Positions 1-12,174 are shown, counted from the first letter of the stretch. The stretch: DNA of 64,000 bases from Gracilaria gracilis (GCA_030374805.1 JARGSG010000074.1:186001-250000), one strand, 5' to 3'. Notes: generated by a model not told the origin, from the letters alone. A program made the numbers and translations.

Positions 1-840
1 ACTCACCTCTCCGGAAAGCCTAGAATCGCCCGAAACATCAAGAAACAGACCGTTGAAGCATTTCACTCCCCTTCCCTTGCAAAATAGTCCTCCCTCTTCG
101 ATCCTTACCCTCTCCTCAACATCACCCCTCTCCTCTCTTCTTAAAACATCGTCCGCTTCGAATCACTCCATAATTTTCACCTCGGCATCTCCGAGCTCAT
201 CAAACTCGCAGCCATCGATAGAATCAAGTCAGAGTCACTCCTGACAACTCCTCGTTCCTACGAGTCCCGGCTTTTTTCCAACTCTGTCCGCTCCCCCATC
301 CTAAAACCATTCTTCCCACTCTTATTCATTCTACCTTTTCCCCTCCCCTCTTTCTGTCCCATCCCTACCGTCTCTCCGGTTCCAAAACCACGCGAATAAA
401 ACTGAGCTTCTCCGGTCGGCACGCTGCTGTGTAGCAAGCAAGAACTGCTCCAAGTCTCCGCGTTAAATTATCCATAGAGCATCCCTCCCTCATCGCTACT
501 AGCACCTACAAGAATTTCGCAACACTAAGCGACAAACCATTGAAACCTCGCAATTCCAAAATACCATCCCGTTCCTGAATCTAACCCTCCTCTAGACCTC
601 ATCTAACGATTTTGTTCCTACAGTACTTTCCGCTTCGATCCACTCAGTGAATTGCACCTCAACGTTTTTCAGCTCATCATGCTGGTCTCTATCTACGAAA
701 TCAAAACAGAAGCACTCGCCATGGTATTTCGTTCACCTACAGCTCGACAATCCTCCCATTCTGTCCGTTATTACATGCTCAAACAATTGACCACCATCCC
801 TGCAACTCCAAAACGCCCGGTTGATAGGTTAGTTAACTAG
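1..840 (-). repeat. Two diverged tandem copies of a degraded repeat
   Basis: A stretch near 40-250 (ending in a GAGCTCATCAA-like block near 195) resembles a second stretch near 520-690 (matching block near 672). Shared landmarks are an AAACAGACCGTTGAA-like block and a TCCGCTTCGAATCACTC-like block, in the same order. The plus strand is very pyrimidine-rich. Short fragments of charged, coding-like sequence can be read on the minus strand, so this may be the remains of a duplicated mobile-element or gene fragment. No function can be assigned; open frames here are short and Ser/Pro-rich, as expected from composition alone. Confidence 0.35.
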
Positions 841-1836
841 CGTGCCGGTAGTCGCATGGTACGGTTGTAATAGGAATGAGGCTTGTAGGTGGGCGTACGT
901 ACCAGCGGTCGTGACAATATTAAGAAGTATGGAACGCCAGGGGCGATCGAGGTATGTGAAAAGAGTCCGAACATCGTGAACACATAGTAGAGATATACTG
1001 AACGACCGGTTGATTCTAGATCTGGGGGAGGAATACTAACTTCGTGGATCAGAGCATTTACGCGCTACTCTTAGTGGATTGTGGAAAAGAAAAGTTGCAT
1101 AAATAGGTGCCTCTCTATCTCGTAGGGACGCATTAAAGTGTGCAACGGCCACCGCAACACGTGGCAAAAATGCCTCCTGTTACGGTCTGTAAATTATTTA
1201 AAACTCTCACTACGTGTACTATCTTTCACATAGCTCCTCTTACAATCATCTTCCGACGTCTGCCAGCAGACAAACTCTTCCTATTGTCGACAGATCTTTC
1301 TCTATCTGAGATATTCGTGGGCTCTGGTGCATTATCATGGTGAGGGGTACAATATGTTGTAATGTACCCGGAACAAGGTTCTTTTATTACCAAATCACCA
1401 CTTTCAGTCATGCCGGGTAGCGAATACCCGAATCACCCTACTTACTGTTTAAGTATCCAACTACTTCATTTGTACAAAACCCTACACTCAGAGCGAATCT
1501 CACCGCACTTTCATGTTGCCACTATTTCATTCACACGCTTCAATTCGTTTTGCAAAGTAGTGAGCATGAACCTAGAAGACCATCAAATACTACCAACTTT
1601 GATAGGTCAATTGGACAGCGGAACGAGTTATCATAGACTCTAATCCGTAAAATTGATAAACACCCACTCTGGGCCACCTCGTGGCCTATATATTCAGAAG
1701 GAGACACCAGCAAAGTCTGGAAATGAACCGTAGCGAGAGAGAACTGCATTGATACGTCGATGTAGTCCCAGTACTGCTTCAGACCGCTATCCACTCCGAA
1801 AAATAATTACTTCATTTCTTGTCGGCCGGGTCCCCT
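841..1836. other. Unassigned intergenic DNA
   Basis: I see no supportable gene. There are two TATA-like stretches on the plus strand (near 1097 and 1690), which could be remnants of LTR promoters, but no paired repeat was found. The small open frames on both strands overlap each other and have no recognisable motif. Confidence 0.4.
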
Positions 1837-1950
1837 GAACAGCTGACTGAGGTGGCGTGCCGCTTCATCGTCGCATCGATGAAGCGCCACGTCTGCCCAG
1901 TCCGCTGTCCCAAAAAAAACATTATTTTCAGTTTATTTAAGCGAAAGCTG

Positions 1951-2252
1951 GAGACAGCGGACGGAGGTGTCGTGGCGTTTCAACGGTGCACCGATGAAGT
2001 GCCACAACACGCCAGACCGATGTCATAGCGCACTATGAGTGAGGAGGCTTGGGCGCTGGTATACGTGGCACAGCCAACCGGCCATGAGCGATGAAGATGG
2101 GTGCACCCCGGCCCGCTGTCCATGTGCCGTGAATGATATTGGTAAAGTGTTGGCATACTTGACACCTCCAACGCGCCAGTGAGAGCGGACGAAGGTGTCA
2201 TGGCGCTTCATCGGTGCACCGATGAAGCACCATGACACCTCCGCCGGCTGTC
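1951..2252 (+). repeat. ~300-bp compound unit (hairpin-spacer-hairpin), copy 1
   Basis: Two palindrome copies flank a spacer of about 150 bp with a GTATACGTGGCACAGCCAACC-like core. The same order and spacing recur at 2991-3294, so the mobile or duplicated unit may be about 300 bp, with the 75-bp hairpins forming its ends. Confidence 0.6.
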
Positions 2253-2990
2253 ACTGGCTGTCGTTTTAGCAAGTTAATAAACACATTTTTTTGGGATAGC
2301 GAACCAGGGTGTCGTGGCGCCACATCGGGGCGCCGATGAAGCGCCACGAGACCCCGGTCCAATTTCAGCAGCGCGCTGGTGGTGCCAGGTATGCCACTAC
2401 CACAGGTTTGCCACAGACGGCGCGTTTCGACAGCGGACCAAGATGGCATGGCGCTTCATCGGTGCACCGATGAAGGGCCACACCACTGCGGTCCGCTGTG
2501 CCAATGCGCCGTGAGTACCGGTTTGCTGTGTCATGCTGAAATGAACATAGAGCGCAACTCGAACTGTTTCATTTTTTCACTATACTATATGCAATACTAA
2601 TTTCTATTGATAATGTTTATACTGAAAACAGCAAAGGAATACGAAAACCATTTCATGCGATAGAAATAGAAGTTGTACTATTTTTATTGAATATAATTGA
2701 TTTTCTATCCTTAGCTACGAAGCGTGAGGGTATGACACCTTCCACGGTGATAGGTTTATTTTGGGACAAACATTCGGTTGTAGGAGAAGCTGAACATATC
2801 CCGTAGAAGATGCGATGAGCAAGAAGGTAGAGCGATAAAGGAGTTGAGAAGTGGCGCTCAGAGGGAGTTTTCGGGGAATTTGGACCTTTCTTATAGATCA
2901 ATACACCTGTGGCTGGCATGCTGAATTTTGAAATATATAATATCATCTTTGTTGGGCCGCTTGTTAACAACAATTGTAAAAATATCTTTT

Positions 2991-3294
2991 GGGACAGCGG
3001 ACGGAGGTGTCGTGGCGCTTCATCGGTGCACCGAAGAAGCGCCATGACACTCCGGTCTGCTGTCCCGACGCGCTGTGAGTGATGAAGCTGGGGTGCTGGC
3101 ATACGTGGCACTGTCAACCGGCCAGAGCGATGAAGCTGGAGTGCGCCCCGGCCCGCTGTCCACGCACCGTGAGCGATGAAGCTAGAGTCCTCACATACGT
3201 GGCACCTCCAGCGCGCCGTTGACAGCGGACCGGGATGCCGTGGTGCTTCATCGGTGCATAGATGAAACGCCCCGACACCCCCGTCCGCTGTTCC
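2991..3294 (+). repeat. ~300-bp compound unit (hairpin-spacer-hairpin), copy 2
   Basis: Second copy of the hairpin-spacer-hairpin unit. Its spacer carries the matching CATACGTGGCACTGTCAACC block and a further GATGAAGCT repeat. It is about the same length as the first copy (304 against 302 bp). Confidence 0.6.
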
Positions 3295-4286
3295 AGGCTG
3301 TCATTTTAATTAATTGAAAATACATAATCTTTCTTGGGACAGCGGACCGGGGTGATGTGGCGCTTCATTAGTGCACCGATGAAGTGCCACGACACCCCAA
3401 TCTACTGTCTTACTTGTCCTTACTAACAACTCCGCGTATATCTCCACATTAATTTAGTTCCGTATCTCCCGCGTCTTCACGCTTTCCATAACACCTCTTT
3501 AACGCATCATGTGTAGCCTATGAAGTGCCAGTTCACCTTCATTAACTTTCCGCGGGCCATTAAAGATGAAGCTGGAGTTCTTGTAGGTCCTCTTTCTCCG
3601 CGTTTCGAAAACAGAACCCGTCGTGCGACCCACTACTGTGCATTGACGCGGTGGACGGTAGACCGAGGTGAAGTGTAGTTCATGGATGCAACGATGAAGC
3701 GCCATTGCACTCCTGGCCATTGCCCAGTCGTCGTGTTTTCCGAAGAATGTAATAAGAACCTCTGCCTAAGAGAATGAAACTTTTACTCTTCCACCAAGAA
3801 AATGGTCTTTTCAAAATCCAAGTAATAGTATAAATATATATTGCAATAGAGTTGCGTCAATTCTACACTAACTTCACAGAAGCGACTGTCTGGCGCAGAT
3901 ACCGTCCGCTCGATACATATCGCTGCAAAGCCGTAGACGAAACACGCCCGTCTCCACAGATTACTGTCACGCACTAATGCTCGTGAGCAAACATCATATA
4001 CGTCACCCTTTTAAAGAATAGGTTCACATGAAGTTAAATCATTCTTCATGGGGACTTTGAGCCTATTACCACACTTATGGGGCTGCATATATTAATCAAG
4101 TTGGTACAACGAGCGTTGCTGCAGATGCTCTTGAAACACCTTAGATTAGTGGGTTAGGGTGGTTTTGAATCCCTCCAAATGCATCGAGAACCGGCGGTCT
4201 AGACCACCCACCGGACAGCGGACTAGGTTGTCGCGCCGCTTCATCGGTACACCGATGAAGCGCCACTGCACATCGGTCCGCTGTCC

Positions 4287-5086
4287 AAAAAATTAAACAA
4301 TTTTTTGGGCCCTGCCGCCCCGGTCCGCCCCGAATCTCGGCATCCGGGGCACACGTGCTACTACTACTGGGTATCGCGTTTGCAGCAACATCGCGGCCAT
4401 GTATAACTAACTCCCGTTCGGGTCTGCTTCACAGCACTCTATACTACGTGCTTTAGTAGCTTACGCAGGTCTGTTGTCTTTATGCCCCACCCGAGTTTCA
4501 GAAAGCAAAATGCGCTAAATGTTGAATCAACGAATTCGGTGTGTTCGGTCGCGGTGCAGACATCGCGAGCTCATCAAAAGTTGTCTTGGTTCCCTTTTCG
4601 TGCTGCATTGTCAGTTGTATCAATAAAAGAGGTGAACAAAGCATCATTGATGCCTTGAACTCAATGCCTATCAGGTTTCCCGGGTGATGATGATCTTAAG
4701 TGTGCCCCTCATCTAATTGTATATAGTTCATACAAAGATGCGGGAGAACGTAGGTATTACCAGGGTGCTAGATTGACAAGAGTACTGATCATCTATTTCT
4801 GGGAATGCCTAAGTGGTATTACTCATCTGAGTAATATCACTTGAGTATTAGCAGTAGTAGATCTCTGTAGGTTATAAGTAGAACCTGCTACTTGTAAATG
4901 CGACTCTAATCAATGCAAGTCGGGTTTTCTTAATCGACACGATTGTATTGCTTACTATACTATTCTCACGAACATACGAAGTACTTCACTGTAATAGATA
5001 AGAAGCATCCCTACGAATATCTCAAAGAGAATGGATCCCTCTACAGTAGACCATTTCTCTTCAACCTCTAAGGGGGAAGAATAGTT
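4287..5086. other. Unassigned DNA with a 32-bp palindrome
   Basis: No gene is seen. A palindrome with 15-bp arms, one mismatch and a 2-nt loop lies at 4811-4842 (AAGTGGTATTACTCA and its complement). The rest is AT-richer than the repeat cluster before it, and could be a decayed LTR, but I cannot find a partner copy. Confidence 0.4.
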
Positions 5087-5189
5087 TTATGAATGAATAA
5101 TTGAGGAAAATCGCATTAAGGCATCACTGGAGGTAATTTTGAAGATTGTGTTTATGAGAGAGATGGGGTTAGACAAGGCATAGACAGTG

Positions 5190-6412
5190 AGAATTTGTAG
5201 TATTTTTGAAGCAACGTGGGCTCTACGTGACATTGGTACTGAACGAAACAGGAAGAGTTTCGAAATTTCTCGGAAAACAATTACTTTGCTGGAAATTGGC
5301 GAAGAGAAGAATTGGATATAAATGGCCGTGCGCCGCAAGCGGGTGTGTGGCCGACAGTTCCACGGCTTTGCACAGAGTAGCGAAGCGTGGGAGCTATTGC
5401 GTACATCTCGTTTGATGTTATCTCGCTTATTGCTGAACTCCATCAGTCTCTGCGATGTCCAATTGGTACCAGTAAGACGAGAAGCTAGTTGCTCTGCGTC
5501 ATAAGACGGAGATACCATATATGCCGCCGCGGAGGATAGAAGAGGGTGAATACAAGTATTTTTGGGAGAAAAGGAAGAACATTGGGAAGGAGAAGGGGTG
5601 GTGGTGATGTGGGCGTAGAGAATGGAGGACCGGAGAGAAGGTTTGAGAAGGAGATGCAGGAGCGGGTGAGGAGCTTTCGAGGGAATCTGGACGAAAATTG
5701 GAACGACAGGCTTTCTGAGATATTGAATGAGTTGGGAGGGGTGGTGCAGAGTGTGTCGGGGGTTTGGGTGCAAATGGATTCGATTTCGAAAATTCGGAAA
5801 AGGGTGAAGTTGGGTTGAGTGGGAACTGGCACGTATGTGAGTGGGATGGTGGTATGCGTTGCGAGAGAGATGGTGAAGTAAAGGACGGAGAATATGGGCC
5901 TAAGGGGTCGGGTGGGGGTCTCGCAGAAGCCAGTCGCGCAGGTGGAAAATGTGAGCAAGTTGTTGTTGGAGTGGAAGGAGCTTTTGGGGGAAGGAGGAGT
6001 CAGGAGAGAAAATAGGATATGAAAAATGTCACCGGTGTCACCATTTTCTCGGGGGTGGACGTGGCTGTGTGTGGGGGAGGAGAAGGAAAAATAAAGGAGG
6101 AGGTTGGAGGGAGTCGGCTGAGGAAGAGGCGGAAGGGAGGGAGGGGGGCTGCTGGTGAACAAGGATGGGGAGGTCTGTTTGAGGTGGCAGCTTCCGGGGG
6201 GAACTCTACTAGTTGGGTTTGGTAGTGCGGCGGCAGCTGTGGGAACGGCGGAGCGCATACTGGAGGAGCAGGAGGAGAAGAGGCTGGGAGAGGTCTGGAG
6301 CCGGTTTCGGGCTAGGAGGGTGTACGAGAATGGAGAGAGTGTTCCGTTGGAGTTCTTCAATCTGACATTTAGGGAAACTGAGATTCAGGATCCGAACGCG
6401 GGGTTGGAATGA
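5190..6412 (+). pseudogene. Degraded coding-like region of unknown family
   Basis: Plus-strand pieces read like protein: a charged, possibly coiled-coil stretch (near 5630-5740, containing FEKEMQERVRSF and NDRLSEILNEL) and a final stretch ending at 6412 (with AERILEEQEEKRLGEVW and a FFNLTFRETEIQDPN end). They are separated by stops and shifts, so this is not one intact gene. The opposite strand also has long Ser/Pro/Thr frames, which I take as shadows of the purine-rich coding strand. Family unknown; a decayed mobile-element protein is possible. Confidence 0.35.
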
Positions 6413-8447
6413 GAGAGCGCTGGTGGTATGTTCATAATTTTTTAGACTGTTTTTGACGATTGTGGGGAATATAAAGTTACGAGGGGTGGCAAAAGAACTG
6501 CCAAACTAGCCTTTAACTGCAATAGGTGAAGTTTTAACTAAGTTCAACTAGCGCAAACTGCAAAAATGCTAGTTCTTTCGGACTTTTATTTTCACAACTA
6601 GCGATCTAACATACTAAACTAGCCTTCCGAGAACACCGACGTGGTTGGTGGGTTCGTCTACAGAGTGTGTATACGACTATGTGGTCTATAGACGTGGTAT
6701 ACATGTATCGTGCTGGGTTGGCTCTTGGTTCGAGTTTCTTCTTGGGTACGTAGACTGGAATAGTGCATAACTGGCCGATTGTGAAGAGGCATTTAATGTG
6801 GGGCTTGGCTTTGTACTATTGTTGGTACGGAGATATGTCTGTTGTCGATTGATGAAGTAGATTGTAACTGAAGATGGTTTCTCTCGCTGCGTCCTCCCAG
6901 CATGTGTTATGGAGTCCGGCTGTTGGGAAAAGGGCTCTTGTTGAGTCCATTATGGTTTGATATAGACGTTCTGGTATGCTGTTCTATGGCACTTCGTGTG
7001 GAGTGCGGAGATGGTGTTGTAAACCGTGTTTCTGGTATGTGTTCTAAATCTTTTCAGAGATGGGTTCCTTGGCATTATCTCTTCCGAAGTCTTGGATTAG
7101 ATAGTGCATGTGATGCTGTATATGATGGAGGGTATTATCCATGTGGGAGGGAATGTACTTGCGATCCTTCAGGAAATGTGCGATTACGAACTTTCTTGCT
7201 GCGCATACGATAAGTAGCATGTAGTTACTGGCAGGTTTAGATGTGGGGTTGACTGGACCCCATGTATTGGGACTAACGTAGGCTCGTACTTGGTCATCAT
7301 GTTGTTTTGATTTGTGCTGGGCCGGATGAAGCTTGGAATGTTGACATGCACTGCATGTGAGAGGGGTTTCGTTGGAAATGTTGGGTGGAATGATTGGGAG
7401 GAGACGCTTGGTTGCTGTGAGCCCTAAGTTTCTTGGATGTGCGTGGTTTAGCTTAAGATGCCATGAGTGCGTTCTGTGTTGTATGTTGAAGAGCCTGGGT
7501 GCAATTGTGGGGTTTGTGAGTTTTCACATGGCCGCAGATGTGGTTCGTCGTGGTGTGACATTGTTCAATGGAGTGGGTGTTGTGGCTTTCTGTGTCTTAA
7601 CTTTCTCAAGTCGACCTCCTCTCTTCGTTTTCATACGCGATTTGGTCTTGGTGGTGTGGATTTTACAGGGTATTGTTCTCGCTGTTTTTCATTGCTGTAG
7701 GTGTTCAGTTTGGCGTGGAGCTGGTAATATTGCAGTCTCCATGATGCTCTGGCTTTGACAGCTGAAGGTGTGTGAAGTGCATTGCGTTGTCGCAGAGTTC
7801 AGTGCGGAGGCGAGTCGTATGCATATGAAGAAGCTACACCTCAGAGAAGAGAATTATGACTAGTTTGTCAACCCACAGTTCACGGTGGAAGGACCCTAAT
7901 TGGTATTGGTTATGAGTGCCATGGCATTGAGTAGGATAGTACACATGTACGTGTGCAGGGCGCCCTTCTTGGGGATACATTAGATTATTTCTATCTATAT
8001 AATTATTTAGTTATTACCCTACTGTGCAGGGCTGCCGACCACCATTACTTAGGCATCTGAGCTCGGGCAGTCCTGGTCAAGTAAAAACGAACAAGCGAGT
8101 GTTCGGCGTTGACTCAGGAACCCCTGGTGCACGATATCCTCCTTGCGGATAGTCGGCTCCTTGAGTACGACTAGTCATCCACCTCGTGAAGCCAACAGTA
8201 CGACTTGCCGCCAATAGTGCGTGTGCTACCACTGTTTTTGTACTGTTCGTGTCGCTGTTTAACAGGTGTCGCTCACCCCGATTACCGGTGTTGCTCGTTT
8301 GCCCTCGCCCCAATTTTCCTACCTGGTCTCGCATCCTGCGGTCCACGGTATCTCTATTGTGAGGACCATTCACCTTGGGTGACGTCATCGATCCATCGCA
8401 CAGTTTACCTCTCCAATCCCGACTCCTCGGCTCCCTGCCATCCTCGC

Positions 8448-8592
8448 TTCGCTCGTCGAGACGTTGGGTTCCTGTCTTACATCCCTTTCACGCACGCATC
8501 CCGTGAGGGGCTCTGTTTTCTAAGCTACCCCACGTAGGAGGAAGATACCGAACACCTTCGTGTGTTTTTACCGTCTGGGTTTGCACTACAAA
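8448..8592 (+). repeat. ~140-bp direct repeat, copy 1
   Basis: Shares long blocks with 9591-9732, such as GAGGGGCTCTGTTT and a GGAGGAAGAT block, ending in a GGGTTTGCACTACA-like stretch. The two copies have diverged by many substitutions. Confidence 0.75.
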
Positions 8593-9590
8593 CTGGTCTA
8601 TTGACTTAGAAGGCATTGACTTTACAAAGATACCCGGTACTGCCAACGGATCAGTCCGCGTTGAAGTTTCTACTCAGAACAATGGTAGTGCCAGCGGATG
8701 TTCCCTACTTCTAGGCTGTGTGAGCCTAGAGAAGTCGTTCGGACTGTATTCGAGTAATCGTGTTGCGGCCCCATATTGGATTATTGATTACCTCTGTTGA
8801 GTGCGGATCGCTCATTTGAGGTTACTCTACTTGGTTGTTTCTACTGACTGTTCTCACTTTCTGGTTCTTGTCACCCTCGGGTAACGATCGGCTCAGGTAA
8901 GCGGTCCCGTGACCGTAGTGCGGGCCTGTCCAAACCCCGCTCGGCGGATGCTAACGTACCCCGCCGCGCGCGGTCGGTCCCTGAGGTTTCCGATGGTATC
9001 GAGAAGAAACCCGGAAGCCAGAAGCCGTCATCAAAGTCTTCGTTTCCTCCCGTGGTGGAGTCCTCAGGTGCCCCGGTAAAGAGGCCGAAAACTGCTGTTG
9101 CCGGTAATGATGCGCTCGTTGGGGAGTTACAGGTGAACGTTCAGACTCTAAATGGTCAGATTTCTGAGCTGCAGAGAACTCATTCTGCCCTCGTCACAGA
9201 GATCGATACACTCCGCATGGGGATTGATACAGATCTCGTCGGAAGTGTATCTGAAGATCTAAGTGTGCTACGGACCGATGTGAACTGTCCATTGGAGGTT
9301 CTACCTAGCTACCCAGGTTTGGTTGATGAAGTTGATTCGAAGTTTAATCGCGTTTTAGTTCCTCTCGAGACGTTAAAAGACACCATTAGAGGTGGAGAGA
9401 ATGCCCCGAGCAAACAATCTGTTTTATCCAATCGCGCACTTCATCGTGATCGCGCGAAGGTCCACTCCAACAGGAAAGTTCAAAATGACGCCGACTCTGA
9501 CTCGTCCCAGTCATCTGTGCATTCTCGCCGATCGGCGGATTTCTCGTCTTCGGACTCGTCTACGGATGCTGACCGAAACCGTCGTGCTCG

Positions 9591-9732
9591 CTCGTCGAGA
9601 CGGTGGGTCTCGCTCTTAAACCCGGTTCACGCACCCATCCCACGAGGGGCTCTGTTTGCTCAGCTACCCCACCTGGGAGGAAGATTTCGAACGTCTTCTT
9701 GTGTTTTTCCCGTGTGGGGTTGCACTACAGTG
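9591..9732 (+). repeat. ~140-bp direct repeat, copy 2
   Basis: Partner of the repeat at 8448-8592, in the same orientation and about 1.14 kb away. It overlaps the end of the gag-like frame. Confidence 0.75.
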
Positions 9733-10286
9733 TGCATTTGGTGTTTATGACTGTGCCTTGTTTGGTTGTGAATGTGACTAATCCATATCTAGATGCCAGC
9801 TCGTGTACCGGGACTAGGTTGTGGTGTATGTGTCGGTTGGCGACCACATGCGTGATAAAGGTCTTATTTTTGGGAATTTTCAGCCGCAGGATGCAACTGT
9901 GAGTGCATCGCGTCTTCTTATCAGTGGCGGTTTAAGTTAGAATAGGATTTCGGAGGAGATACATGTAGGGTTGGGGGTGTTTGATGTGCGAGGGATGAGC
10001 GCCACTGTCAAAGACGAACGAACTGTTGTTGTCACTTTCCGCTTCTTATGCGACCTCGATATGTTGTGATGCTGGGCTTGTTGTTGTATGTACTGAAGGG
10101 GTGAGGCCTGTAGCTGTATAGTTTGATAAAGCTGGGCTTTGAGACGGTATGGCCTGGTAGGCTTGCGCTCGCTGCTGCATGGCCTGATACGGTTGATACC
10201 GCTGAACAAAGCGGCCTGGTTTTGCCTGCATGTAGTGTGGTCGAGGTTTCCTTTGAGTCTTGGGGTGCTTATAGACCTTGCATTAT

Positions 10287-10661
10287 ATCGTCTGTGTTCT
10301 CGGAAATGGAATTTCACATTCCAAACTGCTAGTTTTGGTGACCGACTATCTGGTGACTTCTTCCAATTTTTTTCCCGATACTTGGGTTGGATATGAGGAA
10401 ATACGTATTTGGTGTGCTAGTTTGACATTCAAAATTTTGCAGTTCTGGAAATTCCCCAATCTCATAACTAGCATATTTGAAATTCTAAAATTGGCGAATT
10501 TCCAGAACTGCAAATTCTGAATGTCAAACTAACACACCAAATACGTATTTCTTCATATCAAACCCAAATATTGGAAAAAAACTGGAAAAAGTCACCAGAT
10601 AATCGGTCACCAAAACTAGCAATTTTGAATGTGAAATTCCATTTCCGAGAAAACAGACGAT
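10287..10661. mobile_element. Foldback MITE, copy 1
   Basis: A 375-bp near-perfect inverted repeat. The left end TCGTCTGTGTTCTCGGAAAT is mirrored at the right end, arms are about 160 bp, and a short AT-rich centre sits near 10460-10490. A second copy lies at 11806-12174. There is no coding capacity, so it must depend on a transposase elsewhere. The high arm-to-arm identity indicates fairly recent mobility or palindrome repair. Confidence 0.9.
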
Positions 10662-11805
10662 GCTTGTGTGATCGCGTATGGGGAGACTGTTATGATTTAA
10701 AGAAAGTTAATTGTAGGGTATACCGCGATAAAATTATTATGTGCGTCCATAATTGTTGCTTGTCTCGAAATTTCTGGGTTTGATTGCGTGGTCTCCTGTA
10801 AAAAGTTGCATTGTCCGAGTCATAGCTGCTGTTTCCTTTAATGGTTCGCATCTACTGCGGAGACATTTGAAGATTCCGGTAAGGTGTCGAATTGATTTCG
10901 GCTTTGTGGCGATGATGATTCCTAGTATGAGAATGAGCGATGATGCTTTCTTCAGTCGAGAGATGATAAAGTCGGTCGTCTTCCCTTTGTCCGTAATGAT
11001 CGGTTAACGGGTTGCGACCATCTTTTTTTCAACTTTCATGTGTATTGAGAGAAAATCATCAATCTTCATGTTTTTTATTTTGATGCTCTTTGTCTTTGTC
11101 TTAAAAAATTGGTGATCGTATTTTGTGTATTGATTGACATGGTCGATCATATTTGTAACTAAGTCAAAAAATGTTGGTTTCTCTCGCGGCACGAGAGATA
11201 GGCCTATAATCGAGTTTTGGGTGCTGCTCAGTACTGCTGATAAGGGTCTGTTATGTTTTTTAAACGTTGAGCTCTTGTGTGTTAATGGGGGGTACAGGGT
11301 TGCCGGTGGGATAAACTTTTGGTTCTATAGTTTTACTTTAGGTTTGGTGGGAAAGGTACTAAAGAGCACAGTTGGTGCTGTGCAGTTTTGGTATTTTGAA
11401 CTTTTTGTTGTGGCCTATAATAAGACGGGGTGAAGGTATTGGTGATATGTGATGATTTGTTTGAGTTGTGTTTTTTGGTGTGTGTTTGTCTGTGACTTTG
11501 GTAATGGCGTTGGTATAGAGAGCTTGGAGGTAGCGATCTTCTCGGAGTATTCGACCTTGAAGGCGAGCGTTGCGTTGGAAGTGTGAAGCCGTTGTGGTTA
11601 TTGTGTTCAAAGGAGGATGGTGGAGTGGGTTTGGCTAGCGTATGCCCATAACCTCTGAGTAGATTGCACTGAATCTCTTCGTTTACTGTCTCATTGTCGT
11701 CATCTGGCCATACTGCTTCATATCTACTAGGTCTCTAAACCAAATAGACGCTAAATTCGCGAAGAATAAGTAGTGGCGCAGTTGATGACCGATTCCATAA
11801 GAAAG
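10662..11805. other. Copia gag-like debris between two foldback copies
   Basis: The minus strand carries Lys-rich gag-like pieces (for example near 11004-11192 and 11359-11610) assigned to the Copia fossil. From about 11611 to 11805 nothing is recognised. Confidence 0.45.
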
Positions 11806-12174
11806 TCTGTGTTCTCGGAAATGGAATTTCACATTCGAAAATGCTAGTTTTGGTGACCGATTATCTGGTGACTTTTTCCAATTTTTTCTTCCGATATTTG
11901 GGTCGGATATGAGGAAATACGTATTTGGTGTGCTAGTTTGACATTCAAAATTTGCAGTTCTGGAAATTTCCCAGTTCCATAACTAGCACATTTGAAATTC
12001 TAAAACTGGCGAATTTCCAGAACTGCAAATTTTGAATGTCAAACTAGCACACCAAATACGTATTTCCTCATATCCAACCCAAATATCGGAAGAAAAAATT
12101 GGAAAAAGTCACCAGATAATCGGTCACCAAAACTAGCTATTTTGAATGTGAAATTCCATTTCCGAGACCACATA
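11806..12174. mobile_element. Foldback MITE, copy 2
   Basis: Same family as 10287-10661, with the same order of blocks: GTTCTCGGAAATGGAATTTC, GGTGACCGATTATCTGGTGA, AAATACGTATTTGGTGTGCT, centre, then the mirror image. Its outer tips are less well matched than in copy 1, which suggests it is somewhat older. Confidence 0.9.

Larger units (their letters stand above)
1837..4286. repeat. Cluster of ten ~75-bp palindromic hairpin repeats
   Basis: Ten copies of one near-perfect palindrome lie at about 1837-1911, 1951-2026, 2181-2252, 2293-2360, 2429-2502, 2991-3066, 3221-3294, 3336-3411, 3651-3725 and 4213-4286. Each starts with GGACAGCGGACCGGGGTGT or a variant, has a centre of the form CATCGGTGCACCGATG, and ends with the reverse complement of its start. 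The copies at 3651 and 1837 are most degraded. Some copies are separated by a conserved spacer containing GAAGCTGGAGTGCTGGCATA-like text. They resemble foldback or MITE-type elements; no transposase is linked to them. Confidence 0.85.
8030..9960 (+). mobile_element. Gag-like mobile-element fragment inserted in the Copia fossil
   Basis: A plus-strand frame at about 9052-9750 encodes a hydrophilic protein. It has a coiled-coil stretch (QTLNGQISELQRTHSALVTE) followed by a Ser/Asp/Arg-rich region, a composition common in gag-type proteins of LTR elements. No pol domain is present. A segment of about 140 bp at 8448-8592 recurs at 9591-9732, so the fragment contains a direct repeat with a period near 1.14 kb. 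It lies between parts of the minus-strand Copia remains. Family is uncertain and the element is incomplete. Confidence 0.4.
6640..11610 (-). mobile_element. Broken Ty1/Copia LTR retrotransposon, 5' portion
   Basis: Minus-strand remains in Copia order. A gag-like stretch lies at about 10670-11610, a Gln-rich stretch at 9937-10230, then a GAG-pre-integrase zinc region near 7290-7480 (HLKLNH and CSACQHSK). The integrase core follows near 7060-7260 (FLKDR and DNAKE motifs), with its C-terminal side near 6700-6780 (PKKKLEPRA). Reverse transcriptase and RNase H are not seen. The element is interrupted by a second gag-like element (about 8030-9930) and by a foldback element (10287-10661). It is clearly broken, with many breaks (well over five), and is therefore old. 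Assigning all pieces to one copy is inference from order and strand. Confidence 0.6.

Noticed and set aside
1837-4286. CRISPR-like array
   Set aside because: Repeats are long palindromes at irregular spacing with partly repeated spacers, and the window is eukaryotic.
5485-6360. 291-residue Ser/Pro/Thr-rich minus-strand frame
   Set aside because: The complementary strand carries more protein-like, charged segments; the minus frame has the low-complexity profile of a shadow of purine-rich DNA.
6902-7758. Cys/Val/Leu-rich plus-strand frames
   Set aside because: They lie opposite recognisable Copia integrase remains on the minus strand.
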